Source of the DNA: Halobacillus sp. Marseille-P3879
Lineage (GTDB): Bacteria; Bacillota; Bacilli; Bacillales; Halobacillaceae
Length of the DNA stretch: 64,000 bases
Assembly: GCF_900240285.1 (NCBI RefSeq)
Contig: NZ_OESS01000001.1
Span: 558,001-622,000 of the forward strand
Direction: 5' to 3'
Below the pieces are notes generated by a model. The model worked only from the letters and a program-made list of their open reading frames with translations, did not search any database and was not told the origin of the DNA. The position numbers were made by a program, and so were the translations under genes. Shown here piece by piece: positions 42,057 through 53,511 of the stretch (its first letter is position 1; each line of letters starts with the position of its first letter).

Positions 42057-45000
42057 ATGGAAAAGCCACATGTGTATCAATCAAAGCATCCGATCCGGTT
42101 TGTGACAGCATCCAGTTTATTTGACGGGCATGACGCATCGATTAACATTATGCGCCGCATTCTTCAATTTACTGGAGCAGAAGTGATCCACCTTGGTCAT
42201 AACCGCTCGGTGGAGGATGTCGTAAATGCTGCTATTCAGGAGGATGTGCAGGGAATTGCGATTTCTTCTTATCAAGGCGGTCACGTTGAGTATTTCAAAT
42301 ATATGGTCGATTTGCTGCGTGAAAAGGGAGCAGGACACATTCGCGTTTATGGCGGCGGAGGCGGAGTCATTATTCCACGAGAAATTAAAGAACTGCACGA
42401 GTATGGCGTCGCACGTGTTTTCTCTCCTGAAGATGGAAGGGAGCGGGGCCTGCAGGGCATGATTAATATGATGATGGAAGAGTGCGACTTCCTGCCGCCG
42501 CTTCAAAATGTAGAAGAAGCTGTTGCTGATTTAACAAAAGGCGACCATCAATCTATTGCGCGGTTTATTACGTATGTAGAGAATAACCCGAAAGCCGAGC
42601 GGGAAGCTGTAGCCACTTTTGAAAGCGCTTTAAAGGATTCGGTGGACCATAACATTCCTGTACTCGGGATTACAGGAACGGGAGGGGCAGGAAAAAGCTC
42701 ACTCACTGATGAGCTGATCCGCCGTTTCCTTAACGAAATTCCTGATAAGAAAATCGGTATCCTGTCTGTCGATCCGACGAAAAAGAAAACCGGTGGTGCG
42801 CTGCTTGGCGACCGGATTCGCATGAATGCGATCTTTAATCCCCGTGTTTACATGCGGTCACTGGCGACGAGAGAAGCAAGATCCGAACTGTCTTCTGCCG
42901 TAGAAGAATCCATTCAGGTGATGAAAGCAGCCGGTATGGATTTCATTATTGTCGAAACGAGCGGGATCGGGCAGGGGGATGCCGCCATCACAGATGTTAC
43001 TGACCTTTCGATGTATGTGATGACAGCTGAATTCGGTGCTCCTTCTCAGCTTGAAAAGATCGACATGATCGATTTTGCCGATTTCCTCGTTATTAATAAG
43101 TTCGAACAAAAAGGTTCAGAGGATGCATTAAATCAAGTGCGTAAACAGTATGAACGCAGTCACATGCTGTTTCATGAAGACTCATCCAAGTTCCCTGTAT
43201 ATGGAACAATTGCCAGTCAGTTTAATGATCCAGGAACAAACACTCTTTTCGCCGGAATCGTTGATAAACTAAATGAAGACTACGGCTGGCAGGATGGGAC
43301 ATCACTTGAGCGCGTCGATAAAGTAGAGAAGCAGAATGTTATCATTCCAAATGACCGTAAGCAGTATTTGCGTGATATAGCTCTGGCTGTCCGCGACTAC
43401 CATAAGCATGCAGGAGATCAGGCGGAGCAGGCCAGGAAACTGTATCAGTTGAAGGGGACCGTCGCTCTGCTTGAAGATGAGGAACAAAAAGAAAGCATCG
43501 AGCGGCTGATTGAGGATTATGAAGATAAACTTGACCGCGAAGCTACTGCTCTGTTAAACGATTGGGATGATCTGCATGAGCGCTACAGCGGAGATACGTA
43601 CACATATAAAGTCCGTGGTAAAGAGATCAAGATGGACATTACGACCGAAAGCTTGTCCGGCTTAAAGATTCCGAAGGTTGCGCTTCCTAACTATCACGAC
43701 TGGGGCGACCGGCTGCTCTGGCTTATGCAGGAAAACGTACCGGGCGCCTTTCCGTTTACGACCGGTGTATTTCCATTTAAACGAAAAGGAGAGGATCCAA
43801 AGCGTCAGTTTGCCGGCGAAGGAACACCGGAGCGAACGAATCGCCGCTTCCACTATTTATCAGAAGGGGATGACGCCAAACGCTTGAGTACGGCCTTTGA
43901 CTCGGTGACTTTATACGGGGAAGATCCCAATGAGCGTCCCGATATTTACGGGAAAGTCGGAGAAAGCGGCGTGAACATTTGTACGCTTGAGGATATGAAA
44001 AAACTGTACGCCGGATTTGACCTTGTGAATCCGACCACCTCTGTATCGATGACGATTAACGGTCCGGCTCCGATCATTCTGGCGATGTTTTTTAATACAG
44101 CAATTGATCAGCAGCTGAACAAATTCACAGAAGAAAATGGCCGGGAGCCAAATGCAAAAGAAGCGGCACAAATTAAAGAAGATACGATTCACGTCGTCCG
44201 CGGAACCGTCCAGGCCGATATCTTAAAAGAAGACCAGGGACAGAATACGTGCATTTTCTCAACGGAGTTCGCGCTGCGGATGATGGGGGATATTCAGCAG
44301 TACTTCATTGATCATGAAGTGCGCAACTACTATTCCGTCTCGATTTCCGGCTATCACATTGCCGAAGCCGGGGCCAATCCGATCACTCAGCTCGCGTTCA
44401 CATTGGCAAACGGCTTTACGTACGTGGAATACTACTTAAGTCGCGGCATGGATATTAACAAATTCGCGCCGAACCTTTCCTTTTTCTTCTCAAACGGCCT
44501 TGATCCAGAATACACCGTGCTTGGCCGTGTAGCACGCCGGATTTGGGCGATCGTGATGAAGAATAAATACGGCGCCAATGAGCGCAGCCAGAAGCTGAAG
44601 TATCACATCCAAACGTCCGGACGCTCGCTGCACGCACAGGAAATCGACTTTAACGATATCCGTACGACACTGCAGGCCCTGATTGCAATTCAGGATAACT
44701 GTAACTCGCTTCACACAAACTCCTATGACGAAGCGATCACAACGCCTTCACAGGAATCAGTGCGCCGTGCGATGGCGATCCAGATGATTATCAGCAAAGA
44801 GTTCGGCTTGACGAAAAACGAGAACTCGCTGCAGGGCTCCTATATTATTCGTGAACTCACGGATCTTGTTGAGGAAGCAGTCCTTCAGGAGTTTGAAAGA
44901 ATTAACGACCGCGGCGGGGTTTTAGGCGCTATGGAACGTCAATACCAGCGTGGGAAAATTCAAGAAGAATCCTTATATTATGAAGGGAAGAAGCATTCCG

Positions 45001-45305
45001 GCGAACTGCCAATTATCGGGGTCAATACGTACTTGAATCCGAATCCGCCTTCGGAAGAGCAGATCGACTCCATGGAATTGACGCGTGCTTCTAAAGAAGA
45101 AAAAGAGCATCAAATTAAAGAGCTGCGCAGCTTCCAGAAATCGAATGAAACAGAAGCAGATGCTGCCCTTAAACGCCTGCAGGAGGTTGCAAGCGGCGGG
45201 GGGAACATTTTTGCTGAATTGATGGAGACAGTGAAGGTCGCAAGTCTTGGTCAGATTACGAATGCCTTATATGAAGTGGGCGGCCAATACCGCCGTAATA
45301 TGTAA
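42057..45305 (+). CDS. icmF: Fused isobutyryl-CoA mutase IcmF
   Basis: A 1082-residue adenosylcobalamin enzyme that interconverts isobutyryl-CoA and n-butyryl-CoA. Domains in order: B12-binding (about 14-150, with DGHDAS at 23-28 as the DxH motif), MeaB-like GTPase (about 190-420, Walker [10 protein letters not shown] at 207-215, NKFE as specificity motif), linker, and the TIM-barrel mutase (about 540-1075, with [18 protein letters not shown]). Length matches IcmF of Geobacillus. Members may also accept isovaleryl/pivalyl-CoA. It ends the operon and has its own terminator. It should need a cobalamin supply and adenosyltransferase from elsewhere. Confidence 0.94.
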   Translation: MEKPHVYQSKHPIRFVTASSLFDGHDASINIMRRILQFTGAEVIHLGHNRSVEDVVNAAIQEDVQGIAISSYQGGHVEYFKYMVDLLREKGAGHIRVYGGGGGVIIPREIKELHEYGVARVFSPEDGRERGLQGMINMMMEECDFLPPLQNVEEAVADLTKGDHQSIARFITYVENNPKAEREAVATFESALKDSVDHNIPVLGITGTGGAGKSSLTDELIRRFLNEIPDKKIGILSVDPTKKKTGGALLGDRIRMNAIFNPRVYMRSLATREARSELSSAVEESIQVMKAAGMDFIIVETSGIGQGDAAITDVTDLSMYVMTAEFGAPSQLEKIDMIDFADFLVINKFEQKGSEDALNQVRKQYERSHMLFHEDSSKFPVYGTIASQFNDPGTNTLFAGIVDKLNEDYGWQDGTSLERVDKVEKQNVIIPNDRKQYLRDIALAVRDYHKHAGDQAEQARKLYQLKGTVALLEDEEQKESIERLIEDYEDKLDREATALLNDWDDLHERYSGDTYTYKVRGKEIKMDITTESLSGLKIPKVALPNYHDWGDRLLWLMQENVPGAFPFTTGVFPFKRKGEDPKRQFAGEGTPERTNRRFHYLSEGDDAKRLSTAFDSVTLYGEDPNERPDIYGKVGESGVNICTLEDMKKLYAGFDLVNPTTSVSMTINGPAPIILAMFFNTAIDQQLNKFTEENGREPNAKEAAQIKEDTIHVVRGTVQADILKEDQGQNTCIFSTEFALRMMGDIQQYFIDHEVRNYYSVSISGYHIAEAGANPITQLAFTLANGFTYVEYYLSRGMDINKFAPNLSFFFSNGLDPEYTVLGRVARRIWAIVMKNKYGANERSQKLKYHIQTSGRSLHAQEIDFNDIRTTLQALIAIQDNCNSLHTNSYDEAITTPSQESVRRAMAIQMIISKEFGLTKNENSLQGSYIIRELTDLVEEAVLQEFERINDRGGVLGAMERQYQRGKIQEESLYYEGKKHSGELPIIGVNTYLNPNPPSEEQIDSMELTRASKEEKEHQIKELRSFQKSNETEADAALKRLQEVASGGGNIFAELMETVKVASLGQITNALYEVGGQYRRNM

Positions 45306-45310
45306 CCAAT

Positions 45311-45341
45311 CACCCGCCACCCTAACGGCGGGTTTTTATAT
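45311..45341 (+). terminator. Terminator of the icmF operon
   Basis: CCCGCC pairs with GGCGGG around ACCCTAAC, followed by five T. A second hairpin (AAAAGGGT/ACCCTTTT, 45364-45391) lies behind it. Confidence 0.8.
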
Positions 45342-45444
45342 AGTTCCGCTGCCTAAGGAAACGAAAAGGGTGGGGAAAACGACCCTTTTTCCTTCCCACT
45401 TTCTCTATTCAAAGTAACGGAACCGTGCTCCTGTTAATTAGTAA

Positions 45445-45478
45445 AATAAAAACGAGCTTTCTAAAAAAGAAGCTCGCT
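45445..45478 (-). terminator. Terminator of the small membrane-anchored protein gene
   Basis: On the minus strand GCGAGCTTCTTTT pairs with AGAAAGCTCGT and runs into a T-rich tail. It directly follows the stop at 45479. Confidence 0.7.
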
Positions 45479-45799
45479 TTAGTGTCCTCCGCCGACCGCA
45501 TCGTCGTCGTGCGCTTGATTAATATCTACTATGTACGGCTGTTTTTGGCCGTACCATTCATAGGTGACTTCATACTCTTCATTCTCTTCAAGCACCAGCC
45601 ACAGGCTTTCATCCTCAACGACGATTTCTTCACCTTCGATCGTCACGTAGTAGCTTTCGTCATGATGGCTTTTGTCTTCAAGAGTGGCTTCCGTCAAATG
45701 TTCTTCATATATATAGCCGAAGTTCATATAAAGCCAGATACATACAGCGATAATTACGATGGAGCTGGCAATCCAATTAAAAGGGTGTTCTTTCAGCAT
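45479..45799 (-). CDS. Small membrane-anchored protein, hypothetical
   Basis: A 106-residue protein with one N-terminal membrane helix (WIASSIVIIAVCIWLYM) and a strongly acidic extracytoplasmic part (EDKSHHDESYYVTIEGEEIVVEDESLW) ending in His/Gly. Family not recognised. Low pI of the outer domain fits a salt-adapted cell. ATG 45799 lies seven bases after GGAGAG, whereas the TTG just upstream is less well placed. Confidence 0.6.
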   Translation of the reverse strand: MLKEHPFNWIASSIVIIAVCIWLYMNFGYIYEEHLTEATLEDKSHHDESYYVTIEGEEIVVEDESLWLVLEENEEYEVTYEWYGQKQPYIVDINQAHDDDAVGGGH

Positions 45800-45890
45800 C
45801 AATCAACTCTCCTTTATGGTCATGCTGCTCTTATTTTACGCTAAAATTGCATTACCACCAAATAAGATCATCTATTCCTATATAGAAAGA

Positions 45891-45919
45891 TTGATTTTTG
45901 TTAAAGCTAACCATATAAT
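45891..45919 (+). promoter_or_regulatory. Sigma-A promoter of rpoE
   Basis: TTGATT (45891-45896), exactly 17 bases, TATAAT (45914-45919). It gives rpoE its own start, independent of the acyl-CoA operon. Confidence 0.75.
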
Positions 45920-45990
45920 GAGGGGTATGATTATAAGTCATTCGTCTGCCTGTTGCGTGCATGAGAATGATTAAAGGAGTGCTTGAGATC

Positions 45991-46524
45991 GTGACGATTA
46001 AAGAATTAAGTAAAGACCAAATTGAAGAAATTTCAATGATTCGGCTGGCTACGATCATTTTAGAAGAAGAAAGAGAAGCGAAAGATTTCAACGATATCTT
46101 TGAACAAATCGCTGATCTTAAAAACTTCAGTGAATCACAGAAAGAAGAATATATCGCACAATTCTATACAGATTTAAACTTAGACGGCAGCTTTATGACC
46201 ATTGGAACCAACCGCTGGGGATTAAAAAACTGGTATCCTGTGGAGCAGTTAGAGGAGGAGATCGCTGCTCTTCCTCAGAAGCGCAAGAAGAAGAAAAAGA
46301 AGAAGCCTTCCAAGCTGCTTGAAGATGAGCTTGGTGTTGAAGGTTACGATGATGAAGACGAAAGCCTTGAAGAGATTGAGCTGACGGATGAAGATCTTGA
46401 CCTTGATGATGACGATGGTTTCGAGGGCGATTACGATGAAGACGATCTTGATGAAGAGGAAGAAGAAATCGTGGAGAATGATGTCAGCTTCATCGGTGAA
46501 GAAGACGAGGAAGACGAATCCTAA
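45991..46524 (+). CDS. rpoE: DNA-directed RNA polymerase subunit delta
   Basis: A 177-residue delta subunit of Gram-positive RNA polymerase, which raises specificity and recycling. Residues 1-90 are the folded HARE-HTH domain (IAQFYTDLNLDGSFMTIG, WGLKNWYP). Then comes a Lys tract (RKKKKKKKP, about residue 98) and a 75-residue acidic tail of Asp and Glu. The Lys tract followed by acidic tail is the known feature that folds the disordered tail back. GTG 45991 is 11 bases after AAAGGAG. It lies before pyrG, as in B. subtilis. Confidence 0.93.
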   Translation: MTIKELSKDQIEEISMIRLATIILEEEREAKDFNDIFEQIADLKNFSESQKEEYIAQFYTDLNLDGSFMTIGTNRWGLKNWYPVEQLEEEIAALPQKRKKKKKKKPSKLLEDELGVEGYDDEDESLEEIELTDEDLDLDDDDGFEGDYDEDDLDEEEEEIVENDVSFIGEEDEEDES

Positions 46525-46526
46525 GG

Positions 46527-46619
46527 TTGACTTTCAAAGGCTGAATGAGTATTATTTTATTTGGGCTCTTTAATTTTTTGAACGTTACTAACGCTCCCCG
46601 ATCGTGGGGAGCGTTTTTT
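46527..46619 (+). promoter_or_regulatory. pyrG promoter and CTP-sensing attenuator
   Basis: TTGACT (46527-46532), 17 bases, TATTAT (46550-46555), then a start region reading GGGCTC at 46563-46568. About 25 bases on, ACGCTCCCC pairs with GGGGAGCGT (46591-46613), followed by six T. This matches the B. subtilis pyrG attenuator, where low CTP stalls polymerase after GGG and reiterative G addition makes a poly-G leader that pairs with the C-rich arm and prevents termination. Confidence 0.8.
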
Positions 46620-46693
46620 GTTTTTTCTATGAGACATACTAAAGCTATGTTCTTTTTCAATAGATCGAATAGCCAACCAAATGAAATCAGTAG

Positions 46694-48310
<1,617 letters not shown>

Positions 48311-48316
48311 TTTAAT

Positions 48317-48368
48317 ACTGTCTTAAGAGTTTTGCGAACGCGCGCTTAACTTTTAAGGCAGTTTTTTC
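48317..48368 (+). terminator. Terminator of pyrG
   Basis: ACTGTCTTAAGAGTT pairs with AACTTTTAAGGCAGT with two G-T pairs, followed by T6. The loop is GC-rich. Confidence 0.75.
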
Positions 48369-48510
48369 TATAAGATCAAAGATGATATTCGCTGATAAAA
48401 TATACCCAGTCTGTCCCGATATGAATGGGGGACAACTGTATGATATAGAAACGAATGGCGTCGAAACATACGAGAATTTCTTTCACACTTCTCACTTTTT
48501 TTAAAAAAAT

Positions 48511-48538
48511 GAAGGATTATGGTAGGGAAATGTAGAAA
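48511..48538 (+). promoter_or_regulatory. Candidate sigma-H promoter of spo0F
   Basis: GAAGGATTA (48511-48519), 12 bases, GTAGAAA (48532-48538) fits the sigma-H pattern RNAGGAWWW / RNNGAAT with one mismatch. B. subtilis spo0F has a sigma-H promoter. A sequence CGTCGAA one base off the Spo0A box lies about 50 bases upstream. Confidence 0.5.
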
Positions 48539-48602
48539 TACAGACCAAAAGACTTAATGGGTATAGGAGTTGCATGTTTAATGGAAAGGTAGTGAAATAA
48601 AG

Positions 48603-48974
48603 ATGGGAAACAAAGTACTCGTAGTAGACGACCAACCAGGCATACGCATGTTGCTTGAGGAACTGCTGAAAGGCGACGGCTATGAGATCATTACAGCAAA
48701 AACAGGGAAACAGGCATGTGAAGAAGCGATAGAACATCATCCAGATCTTATCTTAATGGATTATAGACTACCAATGATGAGCGGAGACGAGGTGCTTAAG
48801 TATTTTAACGATCAAAACATCCACCAGCCCGTTCTGATCATGACGGGGCTCTCCCCCAGTTCGATTCAGGAGCATACAGGTTACCCCTTTGTGAAAGACA
48901 TAGTCCCAAAACCATTTGATATCCATATGATGAGAGAATTAGTAGCAAAAACCATTTCTGAAAAGGAATCATAA
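48603..48974 (+). CDS. spo0F: Sporulation response regulator Spo0F
   Basis: A 123-residue single receiver domain without output domain, the phosphorelay intermediate between sporulation kinases and Spo0B. Acidic pocket LVVDDQPGIR (Asp 9-10), phosphorylation site LILMDYRLP (Asp about 55), Thr in IMTG (about residue 83) and Lys in VPKPFDI (about 102) are in place, and the QPGIR segment is Spo0F-like. Position between pyrG and fba matches B. subtilis. The ribosome binding site (GGAAAGGT) is 12 bases from ATG, further than usual. Confidence 0.88.
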   Translation: MGNKVLVVDDQPGIRMLLEELLKGDGYEIITAKTGKQACEEAIEHHPDLILMDYRLPMMSGDEVLKYFNDQNIHQPVLIMTGLSPSSIQEHTGYPFVKDIVPKPFDIHMMRELVAKTISEKES

Positions 48975-48986
48975 TCTTTTTTTGGC

Positions 48987-49001
48987 ATGAAAGCGTTATC
49001 T
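48987..49001 (+). promoter_or_regulatory. Probable cre (CcpA) site between spo0F and fba
   Basis: ATGAAAGCGTTATCT matches the cre consensus at all but the last base. It lies 139 bases upstream of the fba start. Confidence 0.5.
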
Positions 49002-49139
49002 ATCCTGATTGATGTTGCACCAGCTTAAGGGTATTGGTATTCTTATACTGTACATCAGCTTACATGACATATTTTTGTTTCAGAAGTACAAATATATGTT
49101 GGTAATAGATAAGATACATTATTTAAAGGAGGATCTTTC

Positions 49140-50003
49140 ATGCCGTTAGTTTCAATGAAAGAAATGCTAGAAAAAGCTAAGGAAGAACGCTACGGAGTAG
49201 GACAGTTTAACCTTAACAACTTAGAATACGCTCAAGCGATTCTTCAGGCTGCTGAAGAAGAGCAATCACCAGTTATCCTTGGGGTATCTGAAGGTGCTGG
49301 TCGTTATATGGGAGGCTTTAACGTTGTCGTTGCAATGGTTAAATCCCTTATGGAGTCCTACGGTACAACTGTTCCTGTAGCGATTCACTTAGATCACGGT
49401 TCCAGCTTCCAGAAGTGTGCGGAAGCCATTCATGCTGGTTTCACTTCTGTGATGATCGACGCATCCCACGATCCTCTTGAAGAGAACATTGCTGTTACTA
49501 AAAAAGTCGTAGAGCTTGCTCACATCCATGGTGTGTCTGTGGAAGCAGAGCTTGGCCGTGTAGGCGGACAGGAAGACGACCTTATCGTTGATGACGCAGA
49601 AGCGGCTTACGCGATTCCGTCTGAGTGTAAACAGCTTGTTGACCAGACAGATGTTGATGTATTTGCCCCGGCTCTTGGTTCTGTACACGGACCTTATAAA
49701 GGGGAGCCAAACCTTGGATTCGACCGTATGGAAGAAATCATGGGTCTTGTGGACAAGCCTCTTGTCCTTCACGGCGGTACAGGAATTCCTACGGATGACA
49801 TTAAGAAAGCCATTTCTTTCGGTACAGCGAAAATTAACGTAAACACTGAAAACCAAATTGCTCAAGGGAAAGCAGTGCGTCAAGTGCTTGCTGATCAGCC
49901 GGAGCAGTATGACCCGCGTAAATACCTTGGACCTGGTCGTGACGCGATCAAAGAAACGGTCATTGGTAAAATGCGTGAGTTCGGTTCTTCACAAAAAGCA
50001 TAA
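49140..50003 (+). CDS. fba: Class II fructose-1,6-bisphosphate aldolase
   Basis: A 287-residue zinc-dependent aldolase of glycolysis and gluconeogenesis. Zinc and phosphate sites are in HLDHGSSFQ (about residue 83), [12 protein letters not shown] (about residue 135), [13 protein letters not shown] (about residue 178) and LHGGTGIP (about residue 207). AAAGGAGG precedes ATG 49140. It follows spo0F and precedes a transaldolase-like gene, as in B. subtilis fbaA-ywjH. Its neighbour glpX carries the opposing gluconeogenic phosphatase. Confidence 0.95.
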   Translation: MPLVSMKEMLEKAKEERYGVGQFNLNNLEYAQAILQAAEEEQSPVILGVSEGAGRYMGGFNVVVAMVKSLMESYGTTVPVAIHLDHGSSFQKCAEAIHAGFTSVMIDASHDPLEENIAVTKKVVELAHIHGVSVEAELGRVGGQEDDLIVDDAEAAYAIPSECKQLVDQTDVDVFAPALGSVHGPYKGEPNLGFDRMEEIMGLVDKPLVLHGGTGIPTDDIKKAISFGTAKINVNTENQIAQGKAVRQVLADQPEQYDPRKYLGPGRDAIKETVIGKMREFGSSQKA

Positions 50004-50012
50004 TGATCCAGA

Positions 50013-50046
50013 GAGGAAGCCGTTACGACGTAGCGGTTTCCTTTTC
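50013..50046 (+). terminator. Hairpin between fba and the transaldolase-like gene
   Basis: AGGAAGCCGTTA pairs with TAGCGGTTTCCT around CGACG, followed by TTTC. It could be a partial terminator. Confidence 0.6.
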
Positions 50047-50103
50047 AACATATATGAAAACGCAAACATATAACAAAATTTTTATCCAGGGAGAGGATTA
50101 GTA

Positions 50104-50748
50104 ATGAAATTTTTTATTGATTCAGCTAATATTTCAGAGATTAAAGAAGCCAATGCTCTTGGTCTGCTTGATGGGGTAACCACGAATCCGAGTTTAGTAG
50201 CGAAAGAGGGAGTCTCTTTTCACGATCGTCTACGAGAAATTACAAATGAAGTAACAGAAGGCTCTGTCAGTGCGGAAGTCATCTCTCTCGATGCAGAGGG
50301 TATGCTGAAGGAAGCAAAGGAACTGGCCGCCATTGCTCCTAACATTACGGTCAAAGTACCGATGACACTGGAAGGCTTAAAAGCTGTGAAAGCATTAAGC
50401 GAATTGAACATTAAAACAAATGTCACGTTAATTTTCTCAGCCAATCAAGCCCTTCTTGCTGCACGTGCCGGTGCTTCCTACGTTTCTCCTTTCTTAGGTC
50501 GTTTGGACGATATTGGACATAACGGGGTAGAGCTAATTGCTCAAATTGCAGAGATTTTCGACCGCCATGCGATTGACTCGGAGATCATTGCAGCATCTGT
50601 CCGACACCCTGTCCACCTTACGGAAGCAGCTATAAACGGTGCCCATATCGCTACTGTACCATTTAAACTTTTCGAGCAGATTGTCAAGCATCCGCTCACT
50701 GATCAGGGTATTGAAAAATTCTTAAATGACTGGAATAATCAAAAGTAA
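50104..50748 (+). CDS. Transaldolase / fructose-6-phosphate aldolase family (YwjH-like)
   Basis: A 214-residue class I aldolase of the small transaldolase subfamily (TalC/FSA). [16 protein letters not shown] opens the barrel, and the Schiff-base lysine lies in NITVKVPMT (about residue 83). Small members are either fructose-6-phosphate aldolases or true transaldolases; the pentose phosphate role is likelier for this genomic position (ywjH). GGGAGAGG precedes ATG 50104. Confidence 0.88.
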   Translation: MKFFIDSANISEIKEANALGLLDGVTTNPSLVAKEGVSFHDRLREITNEVTEGSVSAEVISLDAEGMLKEAKELAAIAPNITVKVPMTLEGLKAVKALSELNIKTNVTLIFSANQALLAARAGASYVSPFLGRLDDIGHNGVELIAQIAEIFDRHAIDSEIIAASVRHPVHLTEAAINGAHIATVPFKLFEQIVKHPLTDQGIEKFLNDWNNQK

Positions 50749-50814
50749 CGAGTCAATTGGAAAAACATGCATACACTAAGGTCAGAATCTTTACCTTAAA
50801 GTGAGGAGTTACTC

Positions 50815-52101
50815 ATGAAAAAACTTTTAGTAGAAGGCGGTACACCCCTGCGCGGACAAGTTCGCGTCAGCGGAGCGAAGAACAGTGCTGTAGCTTTACT
50901 TCCGGCAGCGATTTTGGCGAATTCAAAAGTAACTATTGAAGGGCTTCCTAATATATCTGATGTGCAGACCCTGTCAGAGTTATTGGAGGAAATCGGAGGT
51001 ACAGTCCATAAAGATGGACAGACGGTCGAAATTGACCCGTCTGAGATGATTTCGATGCCCCTTCCCAACGGCCGCGTGAAGAAATTAAGAGCTTCTTACT
51101 ATTTTATGGGAGCGATGCTTGGCCGTTTTAAGAAAGCCGTTATTGGTTTACCGGGCGGCTGCCATTTAGGCCCAAGACCGATTGACCAGCACATTAAAGG
51201 CTTTGAAGCGTTAGGTGCTGAAGTGACAAATGAACAAGGCGCGATTTATTTAAGAGCCGAAGAGCTTCGGGGCGCACGAATTTATTTGGATGTCGTCAGT
51301 GTGGGAGCCACTATTAATATTATGCTGGCTGCCGTGAGGGCAAAAGGCCGTACCGTGATTGAAAACGCTGCGAAAGAGCCGGAAATTATTGACGTGGCCA
51401 CCTTGCTGACGAGTATGGGCGCGAAGATAAAAGGAGCCGGTACAGACGTTATCCGCATTGAAGGGGTAGAAGAGCTGAAAGGCTGTCTTCACACCATTAT
51501 TCCAGATCGAATTGAAGCCGGAACTTATACGATTATGGCCGCAGCTCAAGGCGAGGAAATGATTATTGATAACGTCATTCCCCAGCACCTTGAATCATTA
51601 CTGGCCAAGCTTCGTGAAATGGGAGTGACCATCGAAGAAAACGATGAACAGCTCTATGTAAAGCCAGGGTCCGCATTGAAAAGTGTTGATATTAAAACGC
51701 TGGTCTATCCAGGGTTTCCAACCGACCTTCAGCAGCCCTTTACTACTCTGCTTACGAAAGCTTCAGGCACAGGCGTGGTCACCGATACAATTTATCAGGC
51801 CCGCTTTAAGCACATCGACGAGTTAAGAAGAATGAACGCTTCGATTAAAGTAGAAGGCGGATCCGCTATTGTAGCCGGACCTTCCAAGCTTGAAGGAGCC
51901 AAAGTAAAAGCATCTGACCTTCGAGCCGGCGCGGCCCTTGTGATCGCAGGCTTAATGGCCGAAGGCATCACCGAAATTACAGGCGTCGATCACATCGAGA
52001 GAGGCTATGAAAACATCACAAACAAACTAATCGAACTAGGCGCCAACATCTGGTACGAAGAAATGTCCAAAGAAGAAGTAGAGCAATTCCAAAACTCTTA
52101 A
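50815..52101 (+). CDS. murA: UDP-N-acetylglucosamine 1-carboxyvinyltransferase (MurA/MurZ)
   Basis: A 428-residue MurA that transfers enolpyruvate to UDP-GlcNAc, the first committed peptidoglycan step. [15 protein letters not shown] (about residue 17) and the flexible loop [16 protein letters not shown] (Cys about 117, the fosfomycin target) are present. By position between ywjH and glpX this is the murAB/murZ paralogue of B. subtilis. Start ATG 50815 has GTGAGGAG upstream. Confidence 0.93.
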   Translation: MKKLLVEGGTPLRGQVRVSGAKNSAVALLPAAILANSKVTIEGLPNISDVQTLSELLEEIGGTVHKDGQTVEIDPSEMISMPLPNGRVKKLRASYYFMGAMLGRFKKAVIGLPGGCHLGPRPIDQHIKGFEALGAEVTNEQGAIYLRAEELRGARIYLDVVSVGATINIMLAAVRAKGRTVIENAAKEPEIIDVATLLTSMGAKIKGAGTDVIRIEGVEELKGCLHTIIPDRIEAGTYTIMAAAQGEEMIIDNVIPQHLESLLAKLREMGVTIEENDEQLYVKPGSALKSVDIKTLVYPGFPTDLQQPFTTLLTKASGTGVVTDTIYQARFKHIDELRRMNASIKVEGGSAIVAGPSKLEGAKVKASDLRAGAALVIAGLMAEGITEITGVDHIERGYENITNKLIELGANIWYEEMSKEEVEQFQNS

Positions 52102-52111
52102 AGACAAAACT

Positions 52112-52375
52112 GGTACCAGCAAAGCACTATATAACCAACAAAGCACTAGGTACACAAACTCTCTTTCACATCCATGAACCCCACAAGGCCCTTGTGTACC
52201 TGGTACCACCATCAACGCACTAAAAACAGCCGCAGCCAAAAAGCAGCAACCATCATTAAAGGCCTATACTATCCACCATCAAAGCACTATATAACCAATA
52301 AAGCACCCGGTACCAGGTACACAAACTCTCTATCACATCCATGAACCCCACAAGGCCCTTGTGTACCTGGTACCG
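52112..52375. repeat. Duplicated GGTACC-type inverted repeat, copies 3 and 4
   Basis: Two versions of the repeat stand side by side. The second is intact: GGTACCAGGTACACAA (52309-52324) against TTGTGTACCTGGTACC (52359-52374), loop 34. The first has the same right arm (52192-52207) but its left arm is split: GGTACC (52112-52117), a 30-base block containing AAAGCACTATATAACCAA, then GGTACACAA. That block recurs at 52281. The 335-base gap between murA and glpX holds only this and the glpX leader. Confidence 0.85.
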
Positions 52376-52436
52376 CCATCACCACAGTTGCCAATGGAAT
52401 AGATAAAATTTTTTCTTGCAGAATGGGGAGAGAACC

Positions 52437-53402
52437 ATGGAAAGAAGTTTATCGATGGAATTAGTAAGAGTCACAGAAGCAGCAGCACTCAAGTCTGCCC
52501 GTTGGATGGGAAGAGGAAAAAAAGAAGAGGCTGATGACGCAGCCACCTCTGCCATGCGAGACGTCTTCGATACGATTCCGATGAAAGGAACAGTTGTTAT
52601 TGGTGAAGGCGAAATGGACGAAGCCCCGATGCTGTACATAGGGGAGAGGCTTGGAAATGGTTTTGGGCCGCGCGTTGATGTTGCGGTAGATCCACTCGAA
52701 GGCACGAATATCGTCGCCGAAGGAACATGGAACGCGTTAGCGGTAATTGCCATTGCCGATCACGGACAGCTTTTACATGCGCCTGACATGTATATGGATA
52801 AAATTGCTGTTGGTCCAGAGTCGGTAGGTAAAGTTGATATTAACGCCTCGATCGCCGACAATTTAGCCGCCGTGGCTCAAGCGAAAAATAAAGATGTAGA
52901 AGATGTAGTAGCTACCGTTCTTAACCGTAAACGGCACCAGGGCATTATTGAAGAAATCCGCGAAGCGGGCGCTCGAATCAAGCTGATTCCTGATGGCGAC
53001 GTGGCCGCAGCCATTAATACGGCTTTCGACGATACGGGTGTCGATATCTTATTTGGTTCGGGCGGAGCCCCTGAAGGAGTGCTTGCAGCGGTTGCTTTAA
53101 AATGCCTCGGAGGGGAAATTCAAGGAAAGCTGATTCCTTCGAACGATGAAGAGCTGGAACGCTGTAAAGAAATGGGGATCGATGACTTAAATCGTGTGCT
53201 TTATATGGATGACTTTGTAGGGGGAGACGACGCTATATTTGCAGCAACAGGCGTAACCGACGGCGAACTTTTACAAGGTGTTCAATTTAAAGGACAAAAA
53301 GCAACAACCCAGACGCTCGTAATGAGAGCGAAGTCCGGAACCGTTAGATTTATCGATGGCGATCACAGTTTGAAGAAGAAACCGAATCTAGTAATTAAAT
53401 AA
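52437..53402 (+). CDS. glpX: Class II fructose-1,6-bisphosphatase GlpX
   Basis: A 321-residue class II FBPase of gluconeogenesis. Metal and substrate elements are [18 protein letters not shown] (about residue 53), [19 protein letters not shown] (about residue 82) and [14 protein letters not shown] (about residue 200). ATG 52437 follows GGGGAGA; an in-frame ATG at 52416 lacks a site. Position between murA and rho is as in B. subtilis ywjI. Confidence 0.94.
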   Translation: MERSLSMELVRVTEAAALKSARWMGRGKKEEADDAATSAMRDVFDTIPMKGTVVIGEGEMDEAPMLYIGERLGNGFGPRVDVAVDPLEGTNIVAEGTWNALAVIAIADHGQLLHAPDMYMDKIAVGPESVGKVDINASIADNLAAVAQAKNKDVEDVVATVLNRKRHQGIIEEIREAGARIKLIPDGDVAAAINTAFDDTGVDILFGSGGAPEGVLAAVALKCLGGEIQGKLIPSNDEELERCKEMGIDDLNRVLYMDDFVGGDDAIFAATGVTDGELLQGVQFKGQKATTQTLVMRAKSGTVRFIDGDHSLKKKPNLVIK

Positions 53403-53425
53403 ATAAGCAGTTATATTTTTTCTGC

Positions 53426-53478
53426 AAAAAGGGTATACCGTAAAGACCAGAGCCAATCTGGTCTTCTTCCCTTTTTCT
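53426..53478 (+). terminator. Terminator of glpX
   Basis: AAGACCAGA pairs with TCTGGTCTT around GCCAA, with outer AAAAGGG/CCCTTTT and a T-rich tail. Confidence 0.8.
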
Positions 53479-53511
53479 TTTCTCCCGATTTCACCTGCCT
53501 GATAAAAATTC

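Noticed and set aside
43678-44192. Several open frames antisense to icmF and other long genes
   Set aside because: They are explained by codon bias of the sense genes; none has a ribosome binding site plus family match.
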